Source: an uncultured Litorivicinus sp.
GTDB taxonomy: Bacteria; Pseudomonadota; Gammaproteobacteria; Pseudomonadales; Litorivicinaceae
Direction: 5' to 3'
Assembly (NCBI GenBank): GCA_902536515.1
Contig: CACAXU010000007.1
Location: forward strand, 1 to 38,467
DNA: 38,467 nt
The notes beneath the pieces are model-generated. The model searched no databases and was not told the origin of the DNA. It saw only the letters and a program-made list of their open reading frames with translations. This document shows, in pieces, positions 12,711 to 24,611 of this stretch; the first letter of the stretch is position 1, and the number at the start of each line of letters is the position of its first letter. Made by a program: the position numbers and the translations under genes.

Positions 12711-14021
12711 TTAGGATACATTGGAATCGGTGGTATTCCTAGGGACAAAGCGCCACTGCCATTGCAAAGAATGCGGAATCAATCCGTCGTCTCTGCAATC
12801 AATCGCACCCCAGCCAATGATTTGATCAGAAATCGCGATTAAAGGAGTTCGCTGGCGCAACCATGGAGGAAGACCAAGCGTCTGCGCGAGCTGTTTCAGA
12901 CTTTGCATTGGACGCTTGCGTCCCAATCGGAAACTCCGTCCTTTGACGCCCCAAAAGACAGCCACATTTTCAGACGCTGCCCCAGTTCTCAGTGACAAAA
13001 CGCCATTCGGAAAGCGCAACTCGCGCAACTGGTTTGGATCAATCTTTTCCATTCGAGTGATCTCACTCTCGGCCTCCTCACCCAGTATTTTGAAGTCTAC
13101 CCAGTAGAGGCGATTGGCCCAATTTCGAATAGCCGCATCTTTACAAATCAGCACTTCTGGCAAGCGATCGTTGGCTGCATCAACACACTGCCTAACAAAC
13201 TCCGAAATCTGCTGCGTCGATGGCGCATATCGGCCGTGTGCCTGGGCAAAAAAACGAACCTGCCAAGCGATTAATGATGGTGTTGACGCAACAACGACAG
13301 AATCAATACCAATTACGGGCATGTGCTCACCCAACATCTCACCCGCACGAAATACGCGTTCCATCGCAACTTTCGACAGTTGCAGAAGCTGATCCCGAAC
13401 TGTGGGAGCAACGCGTGATAGAGCGGGCAAGAACTGAAGCCTAATGTAATTTCGCAAATGCGATGGATCTTGATTCGAGGGATCCACCACGTGTTTGAGA
13501 TTTCGCGCTAGCAAGACTTGTTTTAACTGTTGTCGCGATAGTAACAACAATGGGCGAATCAAAATACCTAAGCCGAACGGTCGAGTGACGGGAATTCCAG
13601 CCAAACCCATGAGCCCAGACCCATGAGATAACCTAATTAACAGAGTTTCAACTTGATCGTCACGGTGATGCGCTGTCATCACAACGTCACCCTGTCCTAC
13701 CTCGCTCATCACAGCGTCATATCTTGCGCTTCGTGCACGCGCTTCAAATTCAGGACCTGACTCAAGATTCAGATGATGAACTCTAAATACAAAGCCTCTA
13801 CGCTCTGTTTCGGTTTTGACAAGTTGAAGCCAATCTCCTGCTTCTGCGGCCACACCATGGTCGCAGTGATGAATAATCACTTCACGCCTAACCATCTTTG
13901 AGAAATCAGCGACTAACGCTAGCAGAGCCATCGAGTCAGCGCCACCGCTTATCATGAGATGGACGCGATGGTTAGGTCCTGGCCAATGAGGCCGAATTAG
14001 TCCCTCAGCTACGACCGACAC
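12711..14021 (-). CDS. tilS: tRNA(Ile)-lysidine synthase TilS
   Basis: Modifies C34 of the CAU-anticodon isoleucine tRNA to lysidine so that it reads AUA. The 436 residues open with the PP-loop ATP pyrophosphatase motif [12 protein letters not shown] (residues 23-34), followed by HHCDHGV and the motif [19 protein letters not shown]. The C-terminal domain has the expected [21 protein letters not shown] segment. The start is GTG at 14021, 17 bases inside accA; the coding sequence before the PP-loop is short, so this is the only reasonable start. The accA-tilS-pyrG order is the Pseudomonas one. Confidence 0.95.
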   Translation of the reverse strand: MSVVAEGLIRPHWPGPNHRVHLMISGGADSMALLALVADFSKMVRREVIIHHCDHGVAAEAGDWLQLVKTETERRGFVFRVHHLNLESGPEFEARARSARYDAVMSEVGQGDVVMTAHHRDDQVETLLIRLSHGSGLMGLAGIPVTRPFGLGILIRPLLLLSRQQLKQVLLARNLKHVVDPSNQDPSHLRNYIRLQFLPALSRVAPTVRDQLLQLSKVAMERVFRAGEMLGEHMPVIGIDSVVVASTPSLIAWQVRFFAQAHGRYAPSTQQISEFVRQCVDAANDRLPEVLICKDAAIRNWANRLYWVDFKILGEEAESEITRMEKIDPNQLRELRFPNGVLSLRTGAASENVAVFWGVKGRSFRLGRKRPMQSLKQLAQTLGLPPWLRQRTPLIAISDQIIGWGAIDCRDDGLIPHSLQWQWRFVPRNTTDSNVS

Positions 14022-14961
14022 CGAATTGCATCAATTTCTGATAACGAGCCTCTAACAATCGTTCGTCAGATAAGCCATCCAAAACATCCAATTGCGCTTC
14101 AATCGCATCACCTAACGTTACGGCAGCCTGTTCCGGGGCTCGATGCGCGCCACCGAGTGGCTCGCGAACCAACTGATCAACCAACCCGAGCGAAAACAAT
14201 CGGTCTGCTGTGATCCCCATCGCTTCGGCAGCTTCAGGGGCATGTGCCGCACTCTTCCATAAAATAGAGGCACAGCCTTCAGGCGAGATCACAGAGTAGG
14301 TTGAGAATTCGAGCATCAATAGCTTGTCGCACACACCAATCGCGAGCGCGCCGCCAGAACCACCTTCACCAATCACCGAAGTCACAATCGGTGTAGTCAA
14401 TCGTGCCATGACTGCTAAGCTTTTTGCGATCGCTTCACTCTGGCCGTGTTCCTCGGCATCAATCCCAGGATATGCGCCTGGAGTATCGATAAAGGTCAGT
14501 ACTGGCATCTTAAAACGTTCGGCCATTTGCATCAGGCGCTGACCCTTACGGTAGCCTTCAGGCCGCGGCATACCAAAATTCCGTGCCACCTTTTCCTTCA
14601 CGGTCCGGCCTTTTTCATGCCCGACGACCATCACAGGTCGCCCACGGAACTCACCAATACCGCCAATAAGCGCTTGGTCGTCACCAAAAAGCCTATCACC
14701 GTGTAATTCGTCAAATCCATCGATCAAGTTATGTACATAATCGAAGGTGTAAGGACGCTTTGGATGTCTCGCAAGTTGTACTTTTTGCCAAATCGAGAGA
14801 TCAGAAAAAATTTTTTCCGTCAGCGTTTTTGATTTTGCCTGCAGACGTGCAACTTCTTCGGCGATATTGATTCCGGATTCGGTTGACAGATGCCTCAATT
14901 CATCAATCTTCGAGTCAAGATCCGCAATAGGCTGTTCAAAATCAAGATAATTTGGATTCAT
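14005..14961 (-). CDS. accA: Acetyl-CoA carboxylase carboxyltransferase subunit alpha AccA
   Basis: With AccD it transfers CO2 from carboxybiotin to acetyl-CoA, making malonyl-CoA for fatty acids. The 318 residues are full length. Motifs: [17 protein letters not shown] at the N-terminus, [56 protein letters not shown], and the oxyanion-hole segment [17 protein letters not shown]. The ATG lies 5 bases after the dnaE stop, with an AAGGA-like site inside the end of dnaE. The end overlaps tilS by 17 bases. Confidence 0.98.
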   Translation of the reverse strand: MNPNYLDFEQPIADLDSKIDELRHLSTESGINIAEEVARLQAKSKTLTEKIFSDLSIWQKVQLARHPKRPYTFDYVHNLIDGFDELHGDRLFGDDQALIGGIGEFRGRPVMVVGHEKGRTVKEKVARNFGMPRPEGYRKGQRLMQMAERFKMPVLTFIDTPGAYPGIDAEEHGQSEAIAKSLAVMARLTTPIVTSVIGEGGSGGALAIGVCDKLLMLEFSTYSVISPEGCASILWKSAAHAPEAAEAMGITADRLFSLGLVDQLVREPLGGAHRAPEQAAVTLGDAIEAQLDVLDGLSDERLLEARYQKLMQFGVGRS

Positions 14962-14966
14962 GCGTG

Positions 14967-17900
14967 CTACGGTGTCCTTGCAGAAAATTCAAGTCTGACC
15001 CGGTCCTGCCCGAGTAACGCTTGTAATTCCAATAATAACGAATCTTCTGGGTGTACTTGATAATTTTCACCGAGCACCACTTCCCCTCGAGCCTCATCGC
15101 CATTGTACGCGACAACGACCGGACACACACCGCCCAAATGAGGCCGTATTGTAGACAACAATGTTTCCACAAACTCAGGCACCTGAGTTTCCAAATGAAT
15201 TTTGAGACCAGATGCAGACTGTTTTCGGGCATTCTCGAGCGTGTCGACCCTGTTCGCACGCATTTTCAGTCCATTAGTAAACTCGTCAAAACTGACATCC
15301 CCATCGACGACTACGAGAGAATCATCAGCAAGTTTTTCACGACAGTCTGCAAATAAATCGGCGAAAACTGTGACATCCATGCGAGCCGTTCGATCATCCA
15401 GCGTCACGATGCCAAAGGTCTCTCCACGCTTATTACGAATCACACGAAGACCCACCACAAGACCTGCGACTCGTACCGACTCTTTGGTTCGTTCCAGATT
15501 TTCCAATGCTTGGGCACCAAGTCCATGCAGATCATCGGCGTACCAATCAATTGGGTGTCCTGTCAGATACAGACCCAGCGTTTCTTTCTCGCCACGCAGT
15601 ACATCACGATCACTCCAACGCGCAGCTGTGCGATACTGCTGATAGGGATCGTTGCCTGATTGCAATTCAGCGCCACCACCTAGTCCGAACATATCCTCCA
15701 TGCCAACCGATTCGTTGCGCGCCTCCTGATCAGCCTGTCCAACGGCGTCTTCAAGTGATGACATCAAGATCCAACGTTGTTCATTGAGCGAATCAAATGC
15801 TCCTGCTCGAATTAAAGCCCCAAGTGCTCGACGGTTAACTTTACCCGTCCCGACACGACGGCAAAAATCAAACAAATCAGTAAATGGCCCATCCGCTTCG
15901 CGTGCCTCAACCAGCTGCGCTATCGGCCCCTCACCTAGTCCTTTAATGGCTCCGAGGCCATAAATCACTTCACTGGCTTTGACCGAAAATTTAAATGAAC
16001 CGGCATTGACATCTGGTGGTCTCACAACAAGACCCATTCGACGACACTCCTCAATGAGTGGAACCACCTTATCAGTGTTATCCATATCAGAAGACAACAC
16101 AGCTGCCATAAACTCTGCGGGATAGTAGGTTTTCAAAAACGCAGTTTGATACGAAACCAAAGCATAAGCAGCTGAGTGCGACTTGTTGAACCCGTAACCT
16201 GCGAACTTTTCCATCAAATCAAATATTGAGTTGGCAAGTTGGCCGTCGATTCCTCGATCACCAGTCCCATTCAAGAAGATCTCGCGCTGCTTTTTCATCT
16301 CTTCGGGCTTTTTCTTACCCATTGCTCGACGTAAAAGATCGGCCCCACCCAATGAATAATTGGCCAGCACCTGAGCGATTTGCATCACTTGTTCCTGATA
16401 CAGGATCACGCCGTATGTATTTTTCAGAATTGGCTCGAGGTCTGGATGTGGATATTCAACCTTGGCACGACCGTGCTTTCGATTAATGAAGTCATCAACC
16501 ATGCCTGATTGCAGCGGACCCGGCCGAAATAGAGCCACCAAAGCAACAATATCTTCAAAGGAATTTGGCTTTAATCTGCGAATGAGCTCCTTCATACCCC
16601 GTGATTCAAGCTGAAATATCGCCGTCGTATCACCTCGACACAATAGCTGAAATACCTTGGCATCATCCATCGGGATCCGCTCAACGATTGGCGCTTCACC
16701 TTGTGTACCTCGAACTAATCCAAGCGCCCAGTCAATGATGGTCAAGGTTCGCAGACCGAGGAAGTCAAACTTCACCAGACCAGCTGCTTCGACATCATCT
16801 TTATCAAGGTGCGTCACCAAACTCGAGCCATCGTCAGCCGACAATAAGGCAGTGAAATCTGTGAGCTTACCGGGGGCAATCACAACACCACCGGCATGCT
16901 TGCCCCGATTCCTCGCGAGCCCCTCGAGCTTGATCGCCATATCCCAGACTTCACGGACTTCATCGTCATGTTCGACAAGTTCCTTTAATTGTGGTTCAGC
17001 CTCAAATGCCTTATCCAGAGTCATTCCAACTTCAAATGGAATCAGTTTGGCCAAGCGATCACCGAGACCATAGGGTTTCCCCTGAACACGGGTCACGTCT
17101 CGCACTACCGCTTTTGCTGCCATCGAACCAAAAGTGACAATCTGACTGACAGCGTTTCGACCGTAGCGTTCAGCCACATAATCGATCACGCGATCCCGAC
17201 CATCCACACAAAAATCGACATCAAAATCAGGCATGGATACTCGCTCAGGGTTCAAAAATCGCTCGAACAACAACTCATGTGCAATTGGATCGAGATCTGT
17301 GATCTTCAACGCCCAAGCAACAATCGAACCGGCACCTGAGCCCCGCCCCGGACCGACAGGAATGGCGTGGTCTTTGGCCCATTGAATAAAATCAGCGACG
17401 ATTAAGAAATATCCGGGGAATCCCATTTGTAAAATCACGTCGACTTCAAAATCGAGTCGTTCCCGATAGGCTAATTCATCGAGCGTTTGCCCATGGCTTT
17501 CCGCGACTTTTAAACGATCACTTAATCCGTCGTTAGAATACTGTATGAAAAACTCATCAAGCGTCATCTCTTCAGGGACCGGATACTCAGGTAAGAAGTA
17601 TGAACCGAGCGTCAGCTCAACACCACAGCGTTTGGCAATCTGTACGGTGTTAGCGACTGCATCTGGCAAATCAGAAAAAAGTTCCGCCATCGCATCCTGA
17701 GGTTTCAACCACTGTTCAGGAGTATGACGATGCAAGCGCCGTTGGTCATCAAGGGTCACACTGTCGTGGATACAGACCCGCGTCTCATGCGCTTCATAAT
17801 CGGCCGCCTCCGGAAAACAAGCCACATTCGTTGCTACTAATGGAATCAGTCGTTGATCGGCTGCTCGAACGGCATATTGAGCGAGTGCTGTCTCACCAGA

Positions 17901-18410
17901 TAATCCAATACGGGTTAACTCGACATACAATCGGTCAGCAAACACTGTATGATATTTATCCAGTACGGCATCGGCTTTATCAATTTGTCCCACAGCCACT
18001 AACCGACCGATCTCACCTTCGGTTGCACCCGTCAAACAGATGATTCCAGCCGAATGTTCGACAACCCAATCCCATTCAAGAAGGGCATAGTCACCGTCTT
18101 GACCCTTGAGCCAACCGAGCGACAATAATTCCAAGAGATTTTGGTAGCCTTCTTGATTCATTGCGATCAGGGTTAAGCGACCAAACCCATCGGCACCCCT
18201 CACCCAACAATCTGCCCCAATAATCGGTTGCACACCCTGGGGAAGACAGGCTCGATAAAATTTAACCAACGCAAATAAATTCGACTCATCAGTCAAAGCA
18301 ACTGCTGGCATTCCATACTGCGCAACCTGACCAACAAGCTCTTTGACTCGAAAGAGCCCATCAACCAACGAGTATTCAGAATGCGTCCGTAAATGGACAA
18401 ACTGCGTCAT
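14967..18410 (-). CDS. dnaE: DNA polymerase III subunit alpha DnaE
   Basis: Replicative polymerase, 1147 residues (E. coli 1160). The N-terminal PHP domain starts [16 protein letters not shown]. The polymerase palm contains [16 protein letters not shown] and the catalytic aspartates in MPDFDVDFC (about residues 390-397) and FDFLGLRTL. The fingers have [17 protein letters not shown] and [20 protein letters not shown]. After the HhH region an OB-fold is seen ([20 protein letters not shown]) and a short C-terminal domain. It overlaps rnhB by ATGA and is followed by accA after 5 bases, the same order as in E. coli and Pseudomonas. Confidence 0.98.
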   Translation of the reverse strand: MTQFVHLRTHSEYSLVDGLFRVKELVGQVAQYGMPAVALTDESNLFALVKFYRACLPQGVQPIIGADCWVRGADGFGRLTLIAMNQEGYQNLLELLSLGWLKGQDGDYALLEWDWVVEHSAGIICLTGATEGEIGRLVAVGQIDKADAVLDKYHTVFADRLYVELTRIGLSGETALAQYAVRAADQRLIPLVATNVACFPEAADYEAHETRVCIHDSVTLDDQRRLHRHTPEQWLKPQDAMAELFSDLPDAVANTVQIAKRCGVELTLGSYFLPEYPVPEEMTLDEFFIQYSNDGLSDRLKVAESHGQTLDELAYRERLDFEVDVILQMGFPGYFLIVADFIQWAKDHAIPVGPGRGSGAGSIVAWALKITDLDPIAHELLFERFLNPERVSMPDFDVDFCVDGRDRVIDYVAERYGRNAVSQIVTFGSMAAKAVVRDVTRVQGKPYGLGDRLAKLIPFEVGMTLDKAFEAEPQLKELVEHDDEVREVWDMAIKLEGLARNRGKHAGGVVIAPGKLTDFTALLSADDGSSLVTHLDKDDVEAAGLVKFDFLGLRTLTIIDWALGLVRGTQGEAPIVERIPMDDAKVFQLLCRGDTTAIFQLESRGMKELIRRLKPNSFEDIVALVALFRPGPLQSGMVDDFINRKHGRAKVEYPHPDLEPILKNTYGVILYQEQVMQIAQVLANYSLGGADLLRRAMGKKKPEEMKKQREIFLNGTGDRGIDGQLANSIFDLMEKFAGYGFNKSHSAAYALVSYQTAFLKTYYPAEFMAAVLSSDMDNTDKVVPLIEECRRMGLVVRPPDVNAGSFKFSVKASEVIYGLGAIKGLGEGPIAQLVEAREADGPFTDLFDFCRRVGTGKVNRRALGALIRAGAFDSLNEQRWILMSSLEDAVGQADQEARNESVGMEDMFGLGGGAELQSGNDPYQQYRTAARWSDRDVLRGEKETLGLYLTGHPIDWYADDLHGLGAQALENLERTKESVRVAGLVVGLRVIRNKRGETFGIVTLDDRTARMDVTVFADLFADCREKLADDSLVVVDGDVSFDEFTNGLKMRANRVDTLENARKQSASGLKIHLETQVPEFVETLLSTIRPHLGGVCPVVVAYNGDEARGEVVLGENYQVHPEDSLLLELQALLGQDRVRLEFSARTP

Positions 18411-18979
18411 GGCTTCTCCAATATACGTTTAACCGGCCCAAATGAGCGTCGATGGATTGGCGATGCACCAAGCAATTCCAACGCTTCGATGTGGGCCCTG
18501 GTTGGGTAACCTACATGCCCTTCCAAGCCATATCCTGGATAGATTTCAGCCAGCGCGGCCATCTCCTCATCGCGTGCTACTTTAGCAAGAATTGAAGCCG
18601 CTGAAATGGCTGCAACTAACCCGTCACCACCAACCACCGCATGTGCGCGTTGTTTGAGCCCGTCGGGTACTCGATTACCATCGATTTGAATAGGTGCATC
18701 AAATTTACCAAGACCCTCAACCGCTCGCTCCATCGCCAACATCGTTGCATGCTGGATATTCAGCGCATCAATTTCTTCCACTTCTGCCCGCCCGAAGCTG
18801 ATCCGAAGCGCCTTGTCATGGATCAATGGAATCAGTGCTTCACGCTTCTTAGCCGATAGTTTTTTTGAATCATCAAGCTCAGAAATCCCACGATCATCGG
18901 GCCATAAAACCGCGCACGTCACCACGGGCCCTGCAAGCGTGCCGCGACCAACCTCATCAACACCAACCAGCACACTCAC
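18407..18979 (-). CDS. rnhB: Ribonuclease HII
   Basis: Cleaves RNA in RNA-DNA hybrids and single ribonucleotides misincorporated in DNA. The 190 residues contain the acidic active site D8-E9 in [14 protein letters not shown]100 in IQIDGNRVP and D119 in [19 protein letters not shown]. The downstream motif [19 protein letters not shown] is typical of bacterial RNase HII. The start is GTG at 18979-18977, overlapping the lpxB stop as GTGA; the conserved DEVGRG lies only seven residues in, so no other start is plausible. The stop overlaps dnaE by ATGA. Confidence 0.97.
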   Translation of the reverse strand: MSVLVGVDEVGRGTLAGPVVTCAVLWPDDRGISELDDSKKLSAKKREALIPLIHDKALRISFGRAEVEEIDALNIQHATMLAMERAVEGLGKFDAPIQIDGNRVPDGLKQRAHAVVGGDGLVAAISAASILAKVARDEEMAALAEIYPGYGLEGHVGYPTRAHIEALELLGASPIHRRSFGPVKRILEKP

Positions 18980-20088
18980 AAGAGATATTCCATAATGGCC
19001 TCTGCTGCATGATCAGTGACATCGCCACCGAGTGAATCATGAATCTTCCGCGCTTCCATCAGGAAATGTGCTGTAGGGCCTTCCTTGAGCATTGGCGTCA
19101 TTGCGTCAACAATTGAATGTGCCGATGCATCGCCTTGAATGAATTCTGGAATCAATGCGTGCTTGGCAAGAAAGTTGGGTACCGTGACGAACTCCGTTTG
19201 CAGTTGGCCTTTGACCACCCAGTAGGTCCATGGATTCATTAGGTAAGCGGCCACTGTCGGGCGCCCTGTTAAAACCGCTTCAAGTGCTGCAGTTCCCGAC
19301 GCTAGCAACAAAGCGGTCGCCGCATCCATAACCTGTCTTGACTGGCCACGCACCACATAAATCGAACGCTCACCGACCATCGACTGGATAAGCATATATA
19401 AATCATCTGTGGCTGCAGGGATCACTCCCAGCAAGTCAGGCGTCTCGGAGATCAACAGATCAAATGCATCTAGAAATAAAGGCAATAGTCGTTTGACTTC
19501 AGATTCACGACTTCCGGGTAGAATACCAAGTAGCGGGCCAGTCAAAGGCAGATTAAGTGTAGTCCGGGACTCCGCGTGATCTGGATTGAATTCGATTTGG
19601 GCGGCCAAAGGATGACCAATGAACTGACAGCGAAGGCCAGAACCCGCGTAAAGCTCTGGCTCAAAAGGGAACAGGCATAATAGAAGATCCACTTGCTTTG
19701 CAATCTTCGGAATGCGGTTTCTTCGCCAAGCCCAAACAGACGGACTGACGACGTGAATTGCCGGAATCCCTTGCGATTTTGCGTGCGCACACAGCGGCAA
19801 ATTGAAATCAGGAGCATCGCATGTGATGAGCGCTGTCGGGCGTGATGTTGACACGTAGTGCTTCATTTGACGACGAATCGATAACAGCTCGGGAAGTCGA
19901 GGCAAGACCTCCATCATGCCCATGACTGATAATCGATCCATCAGAAATAATGGATAGGTTCCAGCCTCGATCATTTGGGGGCCGGCCACACCACTGTATA
20001 CTGCTGATACCGACTCAGAAACGCGAGAAAGAATGGGTGCGAGAATTTGGTCGCCGGATACTTCTCCAGCTACGGCGCAGATCTGCAT
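18976..20088 (-). CDS. lpxB: Lipid-A-disaccharide synthase LpxB
   Basis: Inner-membrane-associated glycosyltransferase that joins lipid X and UDP-diacylglucosamine to give the lipid A disaccharide. The 370 residues show the family's N-terminus [17 protein letters not shown], the segment [39 protein letters not shown] and [15 protein letters not shown], then the C-terminal nucleotide-binding part [20 protein letters not shown] and [20 protein letters not shown]. The ATG overlaps the lpxA stop by one base (TGATG) and the stop overlaps rnhB by GTGA. Confidence 0.97.
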   Translation of the reverse strand: MQICAVAGEVSGDQILAPILSRVSESVSAVYSGVAGPQMIEAGTYPLFLMDRLSVMGMMEVLPRLPELLSIRRQMKHYVSTSRPTALITCDAPDFNLPLCAHAKSQGIPAIHVVSPSVWAWRRNRIPKIAKQVDLLLCLFPFEPELYAGSGLRCQFIGHPLAAQIEFNPDHAESRTTLNLPLTGPLLGILPGSRESEVKRLLPLFLDAFDLLISETPDLLGVIPAATDDLYMLIQSMVGERSIYVVRGQSRQVMDAATALLLASGTAALEAVLTGRPTVAAYLMNPWTYWVVKGQLQTEFVTVPNFLAKHALIPEFIQGDASAHSIVDAMTPMLKEGPTAHFLMEARKIHDSLGGDVTDHAAEAIMEYLL

Positions 20089-20864
20089 CAGCGAACGATT
20101 CCTCGTTGTGATGATTTCAGGCTATCTAAAAATGTATCAACTTCATTACAACCAACATTGTTTTGATCAAGTTCAGCAATCGCTTGATCGAGGGTAAGAC
20201 CACGACGATATACAGTCTTGTAAGCTTCTCTCAAGCGGTTAATAACATCGGTATCCACACCTCGCCGACGCATGCCTTCAACGTTCATTCCATGCGCTTC
20301 AGCGCGATTCCCTGAACAGGTAACAAATGCTGGAATATCTTGAAGAACGACAGTACCAGCGGCTGTCATTGCATATTGTCCAATGCGACAGAACTGATGA
20401 ACTAGTGTTCCGCCGCCGAGAATAGCTCCATCACCGACATGGACGTGTCCAGCCACTGCCGTGTTGTTTGCCATGATAACATTTTCGCCAATCACGCAAT
20501 CATGTGCCACGTGGACGTAGCACATCAAGAGGTTACTCGAGCCAATCGTGGTGATACCACGATCCTGAGAAGTACCGCGATGTAACGTAGCCCCCTCTCG
20601 AATGACATTGTCATCGCCAATGATCAACTCGGTTCGCTCACCTTTATACTTCTTGTCTTGGCAGTCTTCGCCCACGGATGCAAATTGAAAAATACGGTTT
20701 CGGGCACCGATGGTCGTGGGGCCCTTTAAAATCGCATATGGGCCAATGACTGTGCCCTCACCGATGGTGACCTCGGGTCCTATGATGGCAAACGCGCCAA
20801 CCTCGACGTCTTCAGCAAGTTCGGCCTTTGGGTCAACCAGCGCCTTTGGATGAATCGCAGTCAA
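20088..20864 (-). CDS. lpxA: UDP-N-acetylglucosamine acyltransferase LpxA
   Basis: First step of lipid A synthesis: transfers a 3-hydroxyacyl chain from acyl-ACP to UDP-GlcNAc. The 258 residues form a left-handed beta helix of isoleucine-patch hexapeptides (for example [20 protein letters not shown]) with catalytic H121 in [10 protein letters not shown] and the C-terminal helical part beginning near [13 protein letters not shown]. The start is a TTG at 20864-20862 overlapping the fabZ stop as TTGA. Its place between fabZ and lpxB is the standard order. Confidence 0.97.
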   Translation of the reverse strand: MTAIHPKALVDPKAELAEDVEVGAFAIIGPEVTIGEGTVIGPYAILKGPTTIGARNRIFQFASVGEDCQDKKYKGERTELIIGDDNVIREGATLHRGTSQDRGITTIGSSNLLMCYVHVAHDCVIGENVIMANNTAVAGHVHVGDGAILGGGTLVHQFCRIGQYAMTAAGTVVLQDIPAFVTCSGNRAEAHGMNVEGMRRRGVDTDVINRLREAYKTVYRRGLTLDQAIAELDQNNVGCNEVDTFLDSLKSSQRGIVR

Positions 20865-21301
20865 ATCGTCCTATCCGCGCACATAATGGTGGCTGTACAA
20901 ACAGTCTCACCGTCGACACTTGCGCGACATCCAAACTTCCAAACACCCGCTCGGACACGCAAGACTTCAGCTTCCAGGACAAGCTGGTCACCGGGAACAA
21001 CTTGACGCTTAAACCGAACGTCATTACAACCAACAAATAGGTAAATTGACCCCTCAGCTGGCTTTTTATCCATGGTCTTGAATCCGAGGACGCCAGCTGC
21101 TTGTGCTAGCGCCTCAATGATCAAAACACCGGGCATGACTGGATGATCGGGGAAGTGGCCATTAAAGAAATCCTCGTTGCATGTGACGTTTTTGATCGCC
21201 TTCACACGTTTTTCAAGCTCTAGTTCGACCACACGATCCACTAATAAAAAAGGATAACGATGCGGTAGGTATTCACGGATTTCCTTGATATCCAGAAGCA
21301 T
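20861..21301 (-). CDS. fabZ: 3-hydroxyacyl-ACP dehydratase FabZ
   Basis: Dehydrates 3-hydroxyacyl-ACP in fatty acid elongation and competes with LpxA and LpxD for hydroxyacyl-ACP, so co-expression with them balances membrane and lipid A synthesis. The 146 residues form a single hot-dog fold with [17 protein letters not shown] at the start and the active site in [20 protein letters not shown], with H49 and E63 as the catalytic pair. The ATG overlaps the lpxD stop by one base (TAATG), and the stop overlaps the lpxA TTG start. Confidence 0.98.
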   Translation of the reverse strand: MLLDIKEIREYLPHRYPFLLVDRVVELELEKRVKAIKNVTCNEDFFNGHFPDHPVMPGVLIIEALAQAAGVLGFKTMDKKPAEGSIYLFVGCNDVRFKRQVVPGDQLVLEAEVLRVRAGVWKFGCRASVDGETVCTATIMCADRTI

Positions 21302-22281
21302 TACGAGTCCTTACTCTTCACTTTCAGTTGCTTTTCGAGCACCTGTATTCGACGCGCAATTGCGTCCAACTGCCGAAATCTAACTGCGCTTTTCCGCCAA
21401 TCGTCGGCTTTCATGACACCGCCAGCACCACCTAAGTATGCCCCAGGTACATTGATCGACTGAGTCACCAGCGCGTTCGCTCCGATATGCACTTTATCAC
21501 AGACAGACAAATGTCCTGTAAAACCCGTCATCCCTCCGACGGTCACATCAGAGCCAATCTCGGTTCCCCCAGCAAGAGCGACATAGCCAGCCATCGCAGT
21601 TCGCATACCGACCCGACATCCGTGCGCGATATGGACTTGATTATCAAGCTTTACGCCATCCTCGATCAGGGTGTCATCCAGCGCCCCGCGATCAATGGTA
21701 CATCCTGCTCCAATCTCAACATCATTGCCAATCACAACTCCGCCCAGTTGCCGGATTTTGATCCATCCATCCGGTGATTTGGCAAAGCCAAATCCGTCAT
21801 ACCCAATGGCTGTTGCCGCCCCGACGAGGCAATCGATACCGATTTGTGTTTTTGGATAAATTGTGACGTTTGGACCTATGACAGATCCCGCACCGATTGT
21901 GACGTCCCGCCCGATGACGGAGTTTGGCCCGATCGAAACGTCATCGGCGATGACTGCAGTATCGTCAATCACTGCAGTTGGATGAATCCCTTGGGCGAAT
22001 GGGAGTCCACTCTCGTCAAATAAAACAGAGAGTTCAGCATACGTTCGATATGGGTCATCCGATATCAATCCACGACTGATATCCTCTGCAACTGCACGCG
22101 AAACGACAACCGCACCTGCTTGGGAACTTTTCAGTTCAGTACGTCGGGCATCGTTGGATAAAAAGCTCAGACTGGTCGGAGTCGCGCGAGCTAGTGATGC
22201 AAGCGCTGTGACTTCAAATGACCCATCTCCAACTAACTCAGTCGCCGTTAACCGAGCGAGCTCAGTCAGTGTATACACCAT
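21301..22281 (-). CDS. lpxD: UDP-3-O-(3-hydroxyacyl)glucosamine N-acyltransferase LpxD
   Basis: Third step of lipid A synthesis, adding the N-linked hydroxyacyl chain. The 326 residues comprise an N-terminal uridine-binding domain ([24 protein letters not shown]), a hexapeptide beta helix (residues about 100-290) and a C-terminal helix. The catalytic His is H220 in [26 protein letters not shown] is a family segment. The ATG at 22281 overlaps the bamA stop by one base (TAATG). In E. coli and Pseudomonas the periplasmic chaperone gene skp/ompH lies between bamA and lpxD; here there is none. Confidence 0.97.
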   Translation of the reverse strand: MVYTLTELARLTATELVGDGSFEVTALASLARATPTSLSFLSNDARRTELKSSQAGAVVVSRAVAEDISRGLISDDPYRTYAELSVLFDESGLPFAQGIHPTAVIDDTAVIADDVSIGPNSVIGRDVTIGAGSVIGPNVTIYPKTQIGIDCLVGAATAIGYDGFGFAKSPDGWIKIRQLGGVVIGNDVEIGAGCTIDRGALDDTLIEDGVKLDNQVHIAHGCRVGMRTAMAGYVALAGGTEIGSDVTVGGMTGFTGHLSVCDKVHIGANALVTQSINVPGAYLGGAGGVMKADDWRKSAVRFRQLDAIARRIQVLEKQLKVKSKDS

Positions 22282-24587
22282 TAAAAAGCAGAACCAATCG
22301 AGAACTGGAAGCCTTCGGTTTCGTCACCTGATTCACTGTTCAATGCTGACGCATAGGTAAATGACAATGGCCCGATTGGCGTCATCCATGCAAGCGCAAG
22401 ACCTACGGAGTAGCGGAGATCGCCGAGCTTCGCACTGTCCGCGTACACCTGACCTGCATCACTAAATAATGACAAACGCGCTTGGTCTGTTTCCTTAACG
22501 CCTGGCATCGGGAATTGCAACGCAGCAGTACCGGTCAATAAGACATTACCACCGACCTGTTCACCATTATTATCCACTGGACCTAGGCTATTGTACTTAT
22601 ATCCACGAACTGTCCGAATACCGCCGCCGAAGAAGTTTTTCAAAAACGGTAAGCCGTCAGAGTCACCAAATCCATCACCATAGCCGACCCGAGTCTTAAA
22701 CTTCAGACTGACGTCTTCCTTATCGAGCACTGGAATGTATGCTTCTCCAAAATAGCTCGCAGTGTAATACTCAAGGTCTGATCCAGGAACCGAAAAATCC
22801 AAACTCAGTCGATGACGGGTACCTGCGGTTGGTAAAAATGCCTTGTTCAGCGTGTTGTAGCTATATGCTGCGCCCGTTTTATATTCAACAAAGTCTGCAC
22901 TTGTGGCTGAGCTACTATACCCCTCGCTGGTGAAAAACGAATCGATATAGGTCGCTCGCGATCCACTTGCCTTGGCGTCAAGATTAGTGTTTTGAACTGA
23001 GAAGTTCGTACTCACCCGAGCTTCATCACTGATTGGGTATCCAAATGTTAATCCGATACCAGTTTCATCGGTCGAATAATCTGCAGTACCGGTGTCGTCA
23101 AAATCAGTCCTCGCAAAGTAGAGATCTACTCCTCGACTAACCCCGTCAATAGTGTAGTAGGGATCTGTGTACGAAAAGCGCGCTTCTTTGGTCGAACTGG
23201 AGCTCTGAAGACTAAATGAAAGTGCATTCCCGGAACCAAGGAAATTTTTCTGGCTGACGGCTGCCCCTAGTAAAACACCCTCGCCCTGACTGAAGCCAAC
23301 GCTCGCAGATAATGACCCCGATGCTTGCTCGTTCACTTCATAGATCACGTCGACCTGATCTGGCTCTTCTGGGACAGGACGAGTCGATGCGCGGACTAAG
23401 CTGAAAAAGCCAAGGCGCTGCAAATTGATCCTTCCTTTTTCAATGGCAGCTGCTGAGCTCACCGAAGCTTCAAGCTGAGGGATTTCACGGCGAAGTACCA
23501 CATCCGAGGTACCCGTATTACCCCGAAACTCAACACGACGTACGTAGACCAGTGGACCGGGTGTCACAACAAGCGTTACGTCAACTGTCTGCGATCCATT
23601 ATTGATTTCAGGAACCGCTCGAACTTGAGCACGCGCATAACCGGCGTCTCCAAGTTTTTCACTCATGGTACTTACTGCGTCGTTTACCAGACGACGGCTG
23701 AATACCTCGCCCGTTTGTAAGGTCATTTCTTCGACAGCAGATGACAAATCGATTGGCTGATCACCTCCAACGGCAACTGACCCAACACGAAACTCACTAC
23801 CCTCATTTACGGTAATTGTTATGAACACTTCTTCTAAGTTTTCAGATAACTCGACCTGTGGCTCGGAGACATCTACATTGACATAGCCACGGTTCAGATA
23901 ATAGGAACGGATTGCCTCGACGTCTGCGTTCAGTTTTTCCATTTCGTAGTTATTTGACCCCGAAAACCATGTAAATAAACCGGCCTCGGTTAGCGACATT
24001 TCATCAAATAAGACATCGTCGTCAAACGCTTCATTACCAACGATTGCGATCTGAGAAATTGTTGCAATCGATCCCTCATAGATCGAAATCTTCAAACCGA
24101 CACGATTACGGTCTTGCTCAATGATTTCGGAATTTACTGTCGCATCATAGCGACCGCGACCGGTGTACTGTCTTTGAATCGCTTGTTCTAGCTGATCAAG
24201 GGTCGCACGCTTTAAGACATCACCCTCCACAATTCCCGCCCGCCGCAAACTATCCAATAAGTCCTCAGTTTGGATCGCTTGGTTACCCTCGATATCGATT
24301 CGCGATACGGCGGGACGCTCACTCACCTCGATGACTAACACATCACCCTCGGCACGCACCTCCACTTGATCAAAGAATCCGGTTTCGAATAACGCACGGG
24401 TGGCGAGCGAAATATCCGCATCCGTCACCCGGTCACCGGGCTGAATTGTGAGTGCATCGAAAACAGAGCCCGATGAAACGCGTTTCAACCCATCGATTCG
24501 GATATCTGATGCCTGGAAGGGATCGACTGCCTGAGCAGATATTGCAAATACGAACGCAAGTGCGCTCAGCGGTAAAGTACAACGCAT
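22281..24587 (-). CDS. bamA: Outer membrane protein assembly factor BamA
   Basis: Core of the machine that inserts beta-barrel proteins into the outer membrane. The 768 residues begin with a signal peptide (MRCTLPLSALAFVFAISAQA, predicted cleavage after residue 20), then five POTRA domains (about 23-420; the first begins FQASDIRIDGLKRVSSGSVF), then the 16-stranded barrel. The loop 6 motif VRGYKYNSLGP is present and the protein ends in Phe (FQFSIGSAF), the usual barrel signal. A 24-base gap to rseP contains an AGGAA ribosome binding site. It is somewhat shorter than E. coli BamA (810). Confidence 0.97.
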   Translation of the reverse strand: MRCTLPLSALAFVFAISAQAVDPFQASDIRIDGLKRVSSGSVFDALTIQPGDRVTDADISLATRALFETGFFDQVEVRAEGDVLVIEVSERPAVSRIDIEGNQAIQTEDLLDSLRRAGIVEGDVLKRATLDQLEQAIQRQYTGRGRYDATVNSEIIEQDRNRVGLKISIYEGSIATISQIAIVGNEAFDDDVLFDEMSLTEAGLFTWFSGSNNYEMEKLNADVEAIRSYYLNRGYVNVDVSEPQVELSENLEEVFITITVNEGSEFRVGSVAVGGDQPIDLSSAVEEMTLQTGEVFSRRLVNDAVSTMSEKLGDAGYARAQVRAVPEINNGSQTVDVTLVVTPGPLVYVRRVEFRGNTGTSDVVLRREIPQLEASVSSAAAIEKGRINLQRLGFFSLVRASTRPVPEEPDQVDVIYEVNEQASGSLSASVGFSQGEGVLLGAAVSQKNFLGSGNALSFSLQSSSSTKEARFSYTDPYYTIDGVSRGVDLYFARTDFDDTGTADYSTDETGIGLTFGYPISDEARVSTNFSVQNTNLDAKASGSRATYIDSFFTSEGYSSSATSADFVEYKTGAAYSYNTLNKAFLPTAGTRHRLSLDFSVPGSDLEYYTASYFGEAYIPVLDKEDVSLKFKTRVGYGDGFGDSDGLPFLKNFFGGGIRTVRGYKYNSLGPVDNNGEQVGGNVLLTGTAALQFPMPGVKETDQARLSLFSDAGQVYADSAKLGDLRYSVGLALAWMTPIGPLSFTYASALNSESGDETEGFQFSIGSAF

Positions 24588-24611
24588 GTATGAACTTCCT
24601 AGTTCGACGGC

